NCBI GenBank assembly: GCA_015478945.1
Contig: JABUQX010018374.1
Location: 20,001-84,000 of the forward strand
Origin: Trachelipus rathkii
Lineage: Eukaryota; Arthropoda; Malacostraca; Isopoda; Trachelipodidae
Length of the DNA: 64,000 nucleotides
Reading direction: 5' to 3'
This document shows, one piece after another, positions 1 to 11,843 of the stretch. The translations under genes and the position numbers were made by a program. A model generated the notes under the pieces. The model saw only the letters and a list, made by a program, of their open reading frames with translations. It made no database searches and was not told the origin of the DNA. Position 1 is the first letter of the stretch. Every line of letters begins with the position of its first letter.

Positions 1-376
1 TCCACTTCCCGTACACATCCTCCCTTGCTCGTAAATACTCCGCCCAGGTACACAAACTGATCCACATTTTCCAATCTTTCATCATCATCAGTTATAATCT
101 CCACTTCTCTCTCATCCTCTCTACCCACTCTCATTATCACTCTTTTCCGTATTCATATCTAAACCAACCTCCCTCAAATTTCTAGCAAAACTTTAAATAA
201 GTCCTCTCAATTCCCTTCCCACCCACTCCAACACGCCAAATCGTCCGCGTACAACATTATATCACCATCCAGATTCGGAAATTCTTCTTTAACCATTCTG
301 ATCACTACATCCAAGTAAGCTATAAAGAGCAGGGGAGACAGGACACTGTCCTGTCCCACTCCCGTCCCCACCTCTA
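1..376 (-). pseudogene. LINE reverse transcriptase fragment (YADD box)
   Basis: Read on the minus strand, this stretch resembles the catalytic core of a non-LTR retrotransposon reverse transcriptase. A VLSPLLFIAYLDVV-like block is followed by a MLYADDL catalytic box, then after a frame break an MNTEKS-like block and a VYLGG-like thumb motif. No continuous ORF survives, since several frame changes are needed. It runs off the left edge, so it is a partial copy. The order of blocks is typical of LINE RTs. I cannot name the clade; the decayed LINE at 51.0-53.8 kb has similar thumb motifs. It ends near the poly-T that begins the SINE at 397. Confidence 0.6.
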
Positions 377-396
377 ACCATAAATATATATATATA

Positions 397-584
397 TTTT
401 TTTTTTGCAGGGATAAACACCACCGCTCACGGGCAGAGCCCTAATCAAGGAGGAGGTGTAATCAACGTCAGAGCAGGACGAAGCCAAGCCCAAGGAGAGA
501 ATAGCTGACATTCTCCCACCGACCAGTTGCGAACCTGGGACCCTCGCTTTGTTTGGAGTGCTCTACCACTGAGCTACCAGGCGC
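397..584 (-). mobile_element. tRNA-derived SINE, copy 1
   Basis: On the minus strand the element begins GCGCCTGGTAGCTCAGTGG, which contains an RNA polymerase III A box. A B box (GGTTCGCAACTGG) follows about 50 nt later. The body continues to a 3' tail (CTCTGCCCGTGAGCGGTGG) and a poly-A run, seen as poly-T at 397-406 on the plus strand. The tail nearly matches the 3' end of the LINE ending at about 4,095. The layout of tRNA-like head, unrelated body and LINE-like tail is that of a SINE mobilised by a partner LINE. A cellular tRNA is unlikely because the sequence runs on for more than 100 nt and ends in poly-A. Confidence 0.8.
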
Positions 585-2110
585 TTTTATATAAATAAAT
601 ATTAACTAAAAAATATATTCGTTTTTATATAAATAAATATTAACTAAAAAATATATTAATTAATAATTAATTAACAACACTATCACCATTTATAACACTA
701 TCACCAATTAAAAACACTATGGCTATTATGACTACTAATTATAAATATTATCACTAGATTGTAGAATATTCCCAATCTCTAGCAACTATATGTTGAGCAG
801 CCCTCTTATTGAGCCATGAAAATGAAGCAGATTCGGAGGAGTCACGACAACACAATTTAGATCCTAAATCAAATTTCAGTTGATCGATTTATAATAGTCG
901 AAAAAGTATTATTCATATAATTCCAAATTTTCAAAATTTTCATGATTCCAAACTTTTTTTTCGTTTCACCGCAGAAATCACAGGTTAATTCTATTTTTAA
1001 TTTTTAAAATATAATTTTAATATAATCAAAATATAAGTAGTAGTGGGACCCAAACCCAGCTCCCACCATAGACATAAACTGAGATAGAAAAAGAGGATTG
1101 AAAGGTATAGATAATTAACTCGAAAAATGAGAAGAGAAGAAGAAGACTAAAAGATAACATATGTGAAAATACGCATACTAGTGTTGGGGCTGGAAGTATG
1201 CACAAAATCCCACTAGTATTGGTTCTTGTCCCTATACCATATCCCAAATTTAAACACTAGAAACATACAACCTAATTCTTTAGTTATATTTTAATGACAA
1301 AAATGTGATAAGAAGTAAAGGTGGAAATAAACAAAGAGGTTATAATGGTTCTGTACAAATTATTGGAATTACAAACTAATATATATGAGAAGAGAAACAA
1401 GAAGACTATGTATTACATCTTAACCTGGAGAATGTGAATGAGGTTTGTTGGTAGAAAATGTACGATCAATTCTTGAGTGGGTAGCATCCTGAATAATAAT
1501 AGTGATATTTACATAGAGATGGATTAATCAAGTAAGTGTCTTTGTTAATGAGACCCCATAAATTATAACCTATGCATCTGATACAAGGTGAATTTGTATA
1601 GAGCTTCTTAAAATGATTTGTGATGGATAAGAAATGCTTGGGTAATGTCAAAGAAAAAGAAAAGTCATTAGCGAAAATAATTAAATAATGAATTAATAAT
1701 AAAGTTGTTAGAAAATTCTTTTGATTCAGTTACCCCAGGATTAAAAATTAAATTAAGACACTCAAAAAATGTTCTAAACTTAATACTGTAACTTAAAAAG
1801 ATAAAAAGAAAAATATATAATTTCAAATTTTAAATTTAAAGAACTTTAGGTTCTCTTATTTTTAAATCAAACTTGGCAAATAGACTTGGAGTAACATTTT
1901 GAACGGACTAATCAATTTAAAAAAAAAAAGTATCAAAATTTTAAATAGCCAATAATACAAATAATTACCTGGTAACATCCCACATGCAAGAGTTTACCAC
2001 AATAATATCTGGATAGGGCATTTCTTTCTTTTCTATCTCATTTAAAGTATGATTCATTTCTTTCCCGGAAATTTTTGTAATGAAATGAAATCTCAAATGA
2101 ATGTTATCTT
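585..2110. other. AT-rich stretch without a recognisable gene
   Basis: The sequence is AT-rich with an imperfect tandem pair of about 50 bp at 585-655. Short open frames here lack similarity to anything I recognise and look like chance. No RNA gene was seen. Confidence 0.5.
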
Positions 2111-2116
2111 TCTGCA

Positions 2117-2492
<376 letters not shown>

Positions 2493-2850
2493 GGGCGTGT
2501 TAGGTGTGAGAAGAATTGATAAAATGAAGAATGAACACATTAGGGAGTTGTGTGGTGTGAAGAAAGGAGTAAATGAGAGAATAAATTGAAGTACATTGAG
2601 ATGGTTTGGTAATGTGGAAAGGATGGATGAATAGTCGTTGGTTAAACGGATGTATAGTGGTGAGAATGCTTGGAATCAATCCAGCTGGGAGACTGAAAAC
2701 AAAGTGGATTTGAAGTCAGTAGGAATGCCTGGAGGAGAGGATATGAGTTTGGCAGAGGCGAGAAGAAAGGTGCATGATAGGAGTGAATTATGGAGGAGGA
2801 GGAGGAAAAAACAAAGAGAAAAAGAAAAAAGAGAAAAAGAAAAAAGATAA
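2493..2850 (+). pseudogene. LINE C-terminal fragment, copy a
   Basis: The plus strand reads as the carboxy end of a LINE polyprotein: a VRRIDKMKNE-like block, then an LRWFGNVERMD motif, a VKRMYSGENA-like block and a final EARRKVHDRSE block. The frame is broken by stops and ends in A-rich simple sequence. Such an R-W-F-G-H-V-E-R-M motif is common at the ends of LINE ORFs. Related copies lie at 2,993-3,540 and 59,290-59,530, so this is one dispersed family. It is flanked by AT arrays on both sides. Confidence 0.65.
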
Positions 2851-2877
2851 AAAAAAGTAATAAAAAAAAAAAAAAAA

Positions 2878-2928
2878 TTATATATATACGTTATAAATAT
2901 ATATATATATATTATATAATATATATAA

Positions 2929-2959
<31 letters not shown>

Positions 2960-2992
2960 ATACTATATATATTATATATATATAATATATAC
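2878..2992. repeat. Imperfect AT microsatellite
   Basis: An AT-dinucleotide array with single-base interruptions separates two fragments of the same LINE family. Confidence 0.9.
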
Positions 2993-3540
2993 AATGGGAT
3001 AAAAGGTATAGATCTAACGTACAATCTGTTCAGATGGACCGTCGTAGGTTTGTGTTGGGTGTGAGGATTGATAAAAATGATTAATGAACGAACTAGCGAG
3101 TTGTGAGGTGAGGTGATGAAAGAAATAAATTAGAGAATAAACGAGTGTATAAAGATGGTCTTGTCATTTGAAAAGAGTGATGATAGTCAGTTGGTTAAGC
3201 AGATGTATAGTGGTGAGAGTCCTGGGAATCGACAAGCTTGGAGACTGAAGAAAAAGTCAGTAAAGGAATGCCTGAAATAAAGGAATGAAGAGAAGAAAGG
3301 TGCATAACTCGGAGTGAATGGCAGAATTTTGTGAGGGGGTATGGTTGTGGGCTTTGCCCAGGGGATGAACCCCACATTGACGAGATACGACAGTGAGATT
3401 CCGTTGCAGTCTTGGAAAGCCTCAGGGTGTATATTTCTGATTGAAGCGATTTCTCACTGCGACATGTTCTTCCACTACTTTCTGTTCTGATGTATGCTAC
3501 GCATCTCACCCCTAATCTTGGAGGAGGAGGAGGATAAAAT
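2993..3540 (+). pseudogene. LINE C-terminal fragment with 3' UTR, copy b
   Basis: This is a second copy of the family at 2,493. It has the same GVRIDKND and LVKQMYSGESPGN-like blocks, broken by several indels, followed by about 200 bp of likely 3' untranslated sequence ending in a GGAGGAGGAGG purine run. It lies in the same orientation as the first copy, with an AT array between. No intact ORF remains, and minus-strand open frames here are shadows of this remnant. Confidence 0.6.
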
Positions 3541-3571
3541 ATATATGATAGATAAAATATATTATATAATA

Positions 3572-3612
<41 letters not shown>

Positions 3613-3673
3613 TATAATATATATATTATATATATCTATATATTATATATATAATATATATATATATATATAT
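3541..3673. repeat. Imperfect AT microsatellite
   Basis: AT-dinucleotide array directly after the LINE fragment. Confidence 0.9.
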
Positions 3674-3878
3674 GCGCAAAAGAATGAGTGTCATATTAAT
3701 ACTGAACAAAAGATTGTCATATTAATGTTTGGATGGCAGAGTAATAACAGGAGGCCAAAACTAAGCAATAACCAACAATTACCTTATATTCTCTCTCTTT
3801 ATAATAATCACGACTGCTGTTCGAAAGATGAGACTCTTATTACTTGATCTCCCAAAAGGGGTTCCCGTCCTTTCTGCA

Positions 3879-3883
<5 letters not shown>

Positions 3884-3939
<56 letters not shown>

Positions 3940-3961
3940 TATATTATATATATATACTATA

Positions 3962-4031
<70 letters not shown>
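3884..4031. repeat. AT microsatellite
   Basis: Long AT-dinucleotide array with a few interruptions. Confidence 0.9.
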
Positions 4032-4034
<3 letters not shown>

Positions 4035-4089
4035 CAAGTTTGGCAGCTTCTTTGTGAGCCGTGGTGGGTCCTGTACATATATATATATA

Positions 4090-5352
4090 TTTTTTTTTAC
4101 AGTTGTCACCACCACTCACGGGCAGAGCCCTATTCAAGGAGGGGGTGTTGTACACTAAAATTTCATCCGCTAGCGCAAATTATGCAGAATGAGCACAGAC
4201 GCAGGCTTTATTAAAGTGAGGGAGATTAAATTCAGCAGGAAACACAGAAGATGGAAGAGAGTTCCACAGGACAGAGGTGGCAGGAAAGAAGGAAACACCA
4301 CAGCGAACTAGCCTGGAGTTACCAATATCTACACAAAACTCGTGCGCAGATACAGCACCCCTTGTGCTACGAGGGGCGTCGTAAAGGTGCTGGTACGCGA
4401 GTGGTAAGTTTCCCTCACACCTGCCGCTGCGGTACCTATAGAAAGAGAGAATAAAGCACCAACATCGCGCCGCACAGATAGAGGTTCAAGTGAAGTCTTG
4501 GGATAAGTAAGCAGAACAGTTTAATAAGCCTTTTAGCTTTTGACACGACCCTGTCCAAAAGCCGGGTGAATAACCTAGAGCCCCCAGATTGAGACAGTAC
4601 TCCATACAAGGGCGGATGGACCCTTGTTATAGCTGGAGTAAACTGAGAGAGGAAAAAAAGTCTCGCACGGCCTCAAAGAAACTCCCAGTTTCTTTGAGGC
4701 CCCGCCCTAGCAATCGTTGTGTGAGGCTTCCAACTTTCCAAGACATATTTTTTGTTTATGTAGCCAAGGATTTTATATTGTCAACAGGGAGAGACGAGAG
4801 AACTGTCGAAAAAGATAAGGAAATTTAGAAGGTGTTTTAGAGAGGTGAGATTTGTAGAAGTTGAGGTTTTTAAAGAATTGACATTACAACGGTTAAGACG
4901 CCCAATCGGAATTCTATCGCACTCAGCGAGAAATAGAATCGAGAAGGTTAAGAGAGAGGCAAATTTCTAGAAGTAAAAGATGGAGCAGAAATTTGAAAAT
5001 GAGTTTGAAGTAGTGAAGGGTCGATGTCATCGGCATATGAAGTTGGATAGTAGTTAGATGTGCAGGTGAGAAGATCATGGAAGGTCTCCCCGTAGTTCCT
5101 AAGAGCGGTAAAACCATAAATTCCGTTAAATAGGAAGTATAATCGCCAGTAGACCCATTGAAGCCGAAGCCGTACTGGCGATCGGAAAGAAGAGAATGAG
5201 ATTCCAGATGGTCTAAGAAGTGAAAGTTAAGAAGGGTTTCAAAGATCTTAGACAGAATACAAGTGAGAGCTATAGGGCGATAGTTAGAAGGATCAAGCGG
5301 CTTGCCTTTTTTCGAATAGGTTGGACATGCTGCCGTGCTTCCAACACTGAGG
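4090..5352 (-). mobile_element. 5'-truncated LINE, copy 1 (Jockey/I-like RT)
   Basis: The minus strand carries the 3' part of a LINE. From 5' to 3' it has an RT block with NYRPIALT and LSKIFE motifs and a SDRQYGF block (about 5,170-5,310). The C-terminal domain follows near 4,230-4,700, then a 3' UTR and poly-A, seen as poly-T at 4,090-4,099. The YADD portion is missing, so the copy is also internally deleted. The same family occurs on the plus strand at 23,070-26,016. Its last 45-50 nt closely match the SINE tail at 397-450, which identifies a LINE/SINE pair. The clade name rests on the overall look of the RT blocks. Confidence 0.75.
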
Positions 5353-5499
5353 GAAAGTGCTAGTACTGAGACATAAAGAATATAGTTGAACGAGGGGCAA
5401 TACCAAAACATAAACATTAACAACATAAAAAAGATCATACCAAACCATATACAACTAATACCCTCCAAAATATTCTAATTAAAAAAGTCCTAAAACCCC

Positions 5500-5990
5500 C
5501 AAATCAAAACTAAAAAAAAAAACCTTGCCTTTACAAAATACCCTGCAACAATTGGTGACAATAGCTATTATGGCGAAACAATAGACTTTAACCACAGGAA
5601 ATACCAACACAAACACGATCTTGATACATTCCAGGAAAATTCTGCTCTCACACATCACAGACTAACACAAAACCACCAAATAAACATTCAAAACATGACA
5701 AGCATCATAAACATACATGACACCAATAAAAGAAAAATTACAGAAGCCTTCTGTGTATATAATCTTCACCAACTACATTGCTTGTGCCTTGAGATAACAG
5801 GAATAGAATAATTCAGGAACAAAATTATGCAATATTCAACCCTACTACACAAAAGTTTATTGAGATCAACTACTAACAGATGAATTCACAAAAGAGAAAA
5901 TCAATAAGCATCATCACCATATTGTCCTGTGCTTGAAAAAGGTCATTAAGACAGAAAGCTTGCATTCAGAAATTTTAATGTTAATAAAGT
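5500..5990 (+). pseudogene. Penelope-like element fragment (GIY-YIG region)
   Basis: The plus strand at 5,557-5,810 reads SYYGETIDFNHR, then ENSALTHHRLTQNH and NKRKITEA. This matches the order of motifs in the GIY-YIG endonuclease that ends Penelope-like element proteins (YxGET, H-x-L-T-H, RKxxEA). A YKIPCNN-like block lies just upstream in a neighbouring frame, implying a one-base break. The rest of the element is absent. The fragment abuts the truncated LINE at 5,352 and faces the opposite way. Penelope-like elements are known carriers of hammerhead ribozymes, which matters for the ribozyme at 37.6 kb, although no physical link is shown. Confidence 0.65.
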
Positions 5991-6054
5991 GGTTTTAAAA
6001 TGTCGTACTTGTCGTAATAATCCTAAGAGCAACAATAGGGTCTGTTAACCCAAA

Positions 6055-6178
6055 GTATATATAATATATATAAATATATATATTATATATATATATTATA
6101 TATATTATATATATTATATACGATTTTCTAATATATATATATATATAATATACTATATATATATATATAATATATACT
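6055..6178. repeat. Imperfect AT microsatellite
   Basis: AT array with interruptions. Open frames across it encode only Ile/Tyr runs and are not genes. Confidence 0.9.
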
Positions 6179-6239
6179 TTTGAGTTTATGTACAGGACCC
6201 ACCACAGTCCACATAGCACCAGAATCCTTTGCTGCAACA

Positions 6240-7115
6240 CTTATTCCATCAAACATTTCTATTTCCACATGTTTTGGGATCTAATGAAATATAATTGTCT
6301 ACCCCAACTCATAAATTAACACAAGTGCTTTATAAGCCAAATACCTAGTTTATAAACTTCTTTCTATTGCTATTGGTAAAGAAAATCTATAAAAATAGCA
6401 ACCTTGGTTTAAGAACCATATATTGCATATAGTTATGCTATAAATACTACTATAAGATGGAGAGTTTCATTTGATATACTTAAACGCCCAAACTTTGAAT
6501 CTCTTTCATAAAGACATTACATTTAAAAGCTTGAAGATAAATATTCTATTTTTAATTATGATATAAATACAGTAGGTTACTACTATGTTTCATTTGAGAT
6601 ATTTAAAAGCTCAATTCACGCAGACATTACATTTAAAAGTTTGAAGGTAAATATTCTATAAAAACTTTTTAAGTATTATAGGTGCTGTATTACCTTTTAG
6701 ACATGCCATTTATACGCAATCAAAATAAACATTACCTAAGTTGTAATTATAAGTTGAGGTGTAATGACAAGATCTATTTGAGGCAAAGTTATGTCTACAG
6801 ACTTTTTTTTTCAATCTAACTATGCAATATAGGTTTAGAATTGTGCGCTGATCTGAGTGGAAATCAAAAGTAAATATATTATTGACCGCACTAAAGTTTT
6901 ATAAAGACAAGAGAATTCTTCTTCTCAATTCTTATTCCCTTAAGATTTTAAAAGCACTACAGCTTCTCTACTTTACTTTTAATATATTTAACATGTACAT
7001 TCAAAGTTAACCTTTGAAAAAAAATATAATACAAGAAATTCTATATATATAAACTGCCTACAAAATTCACATTGGAACTGATTCAAATACAGAATAATTT
7101 TTGGACTGCCTTGAA
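6240..7115. other. AT-rich stretch without a recognisable gene
   Basis: An imperfect direct repeat of about 100 bp (near 6,465-6,560 and 6,585-6,660, sharing AGACATTACATTTAAAAG) is the only structure seen. No gene recognised. Confidence 0.5.
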
Positions 7116-7144
7116 AACCACACACACACACACACACACATAAT

Positions 7145-7181
<37 letters not shown>

Positions 7182-7199
7182 TGCACGCATGCATGCATG

Positions 7200-7230
<31 letters not shown>

Positions 7231-7267
7231 TATATATTATATATATACTATATATATACTATATAAT

Positions 7268-7303
<36 letters not shown>

Positions 7304-7322
7304 ATATATATATAATATATAT
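7116..7322. repeat. Compound microsatellite (CA, TACA, GCAT, AT)
   Basis: CA repeats pass into TACA, CA, GCAT, CA and finally AT repeats. Long frames on both strands here are repeat translations. Confidence 0.95.
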
Positions 7323-7324
7323 TA

Positions 7325-7414
7325 AGTGAATGGGACGATTCCAATTTCCAGCCGATGCCGATTTCGATACCGATACCAGTCAAAAGTGCCGATTCCAATC
7401 TGAATATTCTTCAT

Positions 7415-7448
<34 letters not shown>

Positions 7449-7450
7449 TA

Positions 7451-7481
<31 letters not shown>

Positions 7482-9512
7482 ATTATATATATGATAATTA
7501 TATATGCCTAATTTTCCTTAATCAACTAATTTAGATAGGTTCGAACTCTTACCCACTTCTAATGTTATAGAATATTCCTTATACTATTTAAAGAAAATAA
7601 TTTGTTAATTACCTTTTCTTTATTTAACGCACTGAAAATACTATCAAATATTGAACATTATTAGAGGAAATGAAGAATTCGTCAGTAATATGTTTGAAGA
7701 ATAATTCCTTCTTTTAATTTAGCTATAGTAAGATCTTGAAAGCAAATTATCATTTTTATTGTAGTCAAGAGCATGACAGCAGCAATTATAACAGCAAAAA
7801 CGTTAAAATATTTCCGCGTTTCTGAAGTGCATCCGATTTTTTTTAAGGGATTCTATTAATCGTCCAATCTGAAGAGTCTTTCACTGTCCAACGGAAAAGG
7901 GAACGAGCTTAAATATTTTCCTAGCAAGGACATCCAATGCTTGAAAGGTCACGCCTTTATTCGATGACCAGCCATTGTATAGGGATTTTTCTGAATTTTT
8001 AATAAGTTTCATAATTTTATATTGGCTGATTTCTACTTTTATAACATCTTCAATTTTTTCAATATATGTGTCATTCTCCTTAGGAATGAGTTTTCTTTGC
8101 TGTTTTTAAGGTCTTTTCTTCTTTAAATTCCGAAACACAGCTTTCAAAACTGAAGTTAAAACTATTATCTTCAGTTTCACTTTTTTCGCCCTATCTGTTG
8201 ATAAATGAGTAGTAATCTGAGATTGGTTTAATAGTAGTGAAACTGTTTACCTTTCCTTTATACAATAAATATCCATTGCTTAAGAATATCTTCCACATTT
8301 TTATTGTTATATTCATCCTCAAGGAATGTAGGATTTTAAAGCGTGGATCAAGTAGGTAGCAAGCAAAGATTTCTTATCAGTAAAGTTAAATGCCTGAATA
8401 TATTTTTTACTGATATTTTCCATGGCTGATACTGTAAGACCCAAGTCCCTGCAATAGTCCTTTTCCTGACTCTTTTCAAAAAAAAACTGCAAATAACTTT
8501 TCATATTTGGGGATTATTGCCGACTGCATTGATTCCTTGTGGTCACATAAATTTATAGCAATCAAACAAAATTTTTAAGTATTTTTAGCAATTTTTCAAG
8601 AAATTTCGATGTTCTTAAGCATGCAGGTTTTGAATGATCACTGCAATATGAAAATGAGAGCCGTCTTTGTTCAAAAATTTTTGCAAAGCATATGATACTG
8701 GCTTATTACATCTGGTTTGTATATCCTGAATAAATCTGTGATGTGGTAAATATAATCTAGCTTGATATTCTTCATACTTGGCAATAGCTTAAGGCGAGTG
8801 ATAAAAATGACCTACGATTTGTTTGCATATGGATATATTTTTTTTTCACGTCTCTTTGTTCAAATATGGCATCATTGAGAACTAGTGTCAAAGAGTGTAA
8901 AAAGCAAGGTAATTCCTGGAATCCTGCTTGTGTAATTCCTGCAGCCATATTAGGTGCGTTATCCCTTACTATAACATGAATTTTATTAGCAGGAATATTG
9001 AATTCTTCCATAACATTTTGAAGACAATCACTTATATTAGATGCTGTGTGAGATACGTGAAAAGGTGAAACTCGAAGGACAGCATTTATATTCAATAGCT
9101 CCAATTATTGCAAGCCTACAAGGCAAATATATCACTGCTCACTTACGAGTTCACGGGTATATAATTATCAAAACATATTACATAACATGACTAACGAAAC
9201 ATTGCCAAATGTCTGCCTCACCATGACTGTCTGAAAATCCTAACATGATATCTTAGGCTCTACGTAAATATGCGACGCTCAATCCAGGTTTCTTTAATTA
9301 AATAGAATTAAGGAAGAACTGAAATTAAAAATCAATACAGCAAACTTCGAAATATTGTCTTTGAAATATCATAAAGATCGAATAAAAATTATTTTCAGAT
9401 TGTATACCAAAGAATCGGTCAAAGAATCGGTTACAATTTGCCGATTCCGATTCCGATTCCTGAAAAACAGCCGTTTCTTCCGATTCCGATTAATCGTGCC
9501 ATCACTAAATCA
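7325..9512 (-). mobile_element. Decayed hAT transposon with terminal inverted repeats
   Basis: The left end reads TTAAGTGAATGGGACGATT. The right end, read inward on the minus strand, is TTTAGTGATGGCACGATTAA. These are imperfect inverted ends typical of hAT elements, followed on both sides by subterminal GATTCCGATT-type repeats. Minus-strand hAT transposase remnants lie between them. An AT array interrupts at 7,414-7,505. I did not find a convincing 8-bp target duplication because both flanks are AT repeats. Confidence 0.65.
7850..9104 (-). pseudogene. hAT transposase remnant
   Basis: The 110-codon open frame at 8,772-9,104 shows an HTASNISDCLQNVM block, then VIVRDNAPNM (the RNase H-fold D-N-A-x-N-M signature of hAT transposases) and LPCFLHSLTLVLNDA, which matches the conserved C-x-x-H-x-L-x-L-x-x-x-D-A helix. 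A second frame at 8,319-8,504 and a block near 7,900-7,990 (NGWSSNKGVTFQALDVLARK) correspond to the middle and the C-terminal dimerisation region. Stops and frame changes separate these pieces, so the protein is not made. The N-terminal BED finger was not seen. The TIR-like ends of the surrounding element fit this family. Confidence 0.75.
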
Positions 9513-9514
9513 TA

Positions 9515-9582
9515 TATATACTATATATATAATGTATATATATATATATATATATATCATTATATATATATATATATATACC

Positions 9583-9673
<91 letters not shown>
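9515..9673. repeat. AT microsatellite, left of the LTR element
   Basis: Pure AT array that ends exactly at the LTR boundary. An AT array resumes at 22,146 on the other side of the element. Confidence 0.95.
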
Positions 9674-9677
<4 letters not shown>

Positions 9678-11446
9678 AAGGGGAGTGATGCTATACAAAG
9701 CTAAGCGTCACTTCCCCAGATGAAATTCGCACAGATATAAACGTATTAATTAATTTTGTCAAATTCTGAAGTTCGTGAAGTAAGAAATTATATTAAATAT
9801 ACTAACTATGAGTGAACAGGATATTACCTTTCTTAACTCTTCCACTTTGGGCCGTCGTCCACGAAGAAAAGTATCTAAATCGTGTCCACACGAGAGCCAA
9901 CCAATTAGGGATTTCTCCTAATGGAGGGTCAACGAGTAGGACTTCGATTCTGATCGGCCAACAGTGTCCAAGAGATTGTGATATGTGTCATTATATTTTC
10001 TATTTCTGACAATTACACTTTTCCATTGAATTACTACTTTGACAAAAACTAACTATGAACAAAAAAAATTAAAAAAAACAATAGAAAGGTCTAAAAAAAA
10101 GATGTAATTGTTACTGTTTTTAATAGAGGCGGATAAATATTATGAACAGATATGAGATACACAATTAGTATCCTCGTATTAATTTGTTTTAAGTACAATT
10201 GACCTTCAACTGGCCACGAGAAAGTATACGATAGTACTGGTTCGTGAAACTAATGATCGGAAAATTTAAGGCAAAATCTGGGTAAATTATTATTATTAAT
10301 AAGTTAAGTACAACTGCTTCTCAAACTTAGCTTAATGGCGTTAATGTTTAATATTGTTTCTAATTCTTCAATTTACACTATTTTCCTCCACAATTTGTGA
10401 AGGGATGAAAGTAGTTACTTAGAGTAGAAACTGTAATCTTATAATTTGAGTGATCTTTTCCTTTTTAAATGTAGATTTAAGCAATATTCCTTACAGTGTC
10501 CCAAGATATTGGTTTGATAATTTATAATCTGTTTTTATTCCTTTCCAGAAATGATTCTACTCAGACGAAGTTGTCATGAACACAGAAGTGATACTGAAGC
10601 CTATACAAGTAGTTTCTAGACAGCCTATGGAGAATGCAGGAAAAGTTCCCAGCCTATGAAAAGCTACCACTATATAAAAGACTCTGGCATATGAGTAGCT
10701 CCCAGCATATGAATACAGCAGGTAAAGCTCCCAGTATATGAAAAGCTGCAGGAAAAGCTCCTGGCATATGAACCCTGTTTAAGATAATAACATAATAACT
10801 ATTAGCCTCTTTTACCTATTTTAATTAAAATAAATCTATTTTATTAATGAACTTTAATTATAAATTACTAACCCTTTCCTTTTAAGAATTTCAAAGAGGG
10901 GCGATAGTGTAATAAGAGCTAGCTAGATGGCTTCAGCACTTCGAATGAGCAAAACACAGAGGTCTGCAATACAAGCAAGGTATTTGATTTATTGATTTAA
11001 TAGGATTAAGTAATTAATTATTTTTAAGTAAGCATTGCGGTAACGAAAACAAGCAAGATAGAGGTAAGCAGAGAACATACCTGATTTTGAATAAGTAATG
11101 TATTTGATGAACATGAATAGGATATCTTCTATGACTATAGTCTTCTATGATATCGCAAATATTTCCTTTCACATTTATAGTTTAAGAAATTTAAAGAAAT
11201 AAGGAAACATATGCAAAATTAAATTAAGTTTACTAAACAGATATCATTCATCAATGTTCTGAAAGATAAATCTAGACATTATTTTTGTTTAGGTTATTAA
11301 AGCTATTAATATCTAAAGTAATAAATGAACCATATTTGATACTTGATAACCCGATGAATTTCTGTGCTTGGGCAAAACGTGACTCACTCCTTAAAACTAG
11401 CTCCACAATTACCATACAAATTGTCAGTACAACAGCCCCCCTAACA
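9674..11446 (-). repeat. 3' LTR of the 12.5-kb element
   Basis: This is a direct repeat of 20,378-22,145. In element orientation it starts TGTTAGGGGGG and ends CCCCTTAACA. Over the first 340 bp by plus coordinates (the R/U5 side) I see only two substitutions against the other LTR. The rest has many indels, including a minisatellite-like run of AGCTCCCAG/CATATGA units near 10,615-10,770 that differs in copy number. A 65-codon plus-strand open frame conserved in both LTRs starts at GTG and is discounted. Confidence 0.93.
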
Positions 11447-11457
11447 TCCCCCTCCGC
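11447..11457 (-). other. Polypurine tract of the LTR element
   Basis: The minus strand reads GCGGAGGGGGA directly before the 3' LTR start TGTTAGG. This is the expected primer site for plus-strand DNA synthesis. Confidence 0.85.
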
Positions 11458-11843
11458 TAAACTTGAGCCCCTCCCCAAATAACTCAACATTTACAAACAT
11501 TTTTGGAGAGGTTATAGATAAAAATCGGAGGAAATGGTGAGAACGCTGCTATACGAACCAGCACTGCAATTTGATCGTAAATACTTTCCATTAAATAATA
11601 AATATAACCATGTAATCAACCACATTACATAGGTAAATTTCATGAAAAAGTTTTCTTTAATATATCTTTAATATGAAAATATGAAAATATAAATATTACA
11701 AAAATATAAATATAGTATTTACAATACATGTCGTACCAACTAAACGACAAGTATATTATTTAATATAACTATTACAAAAACATAAATATAGTAATTACAA
11801 TACATGTCGTACCAACTAAACGACAAGTTTATTATTTACATAC

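Noticed and set aside
397..584. Possible cellular tRNA gene
   Set aside because: A and B boxes are present, but the sequence continues into a LINE-like tail and poly-A, so it is a SINE.
7101..7325. Open frames across CA and AT repeats on both strands
   Set aside because: The translations are only dipeptide runs from microsatellites. The same applies to frames at 5,995-6,240, 9,355-9,723, 22,035-22,250, 27,270-27,620 and 38,543-39,266.
9812..10009. 65-codon plus-strand ORF, identical at 20,516-20,713
   Set aside because: It is antisense within the LTRs, is duplicated only because LTRs are repeats, and starts at GTG. No motif supports a protein.
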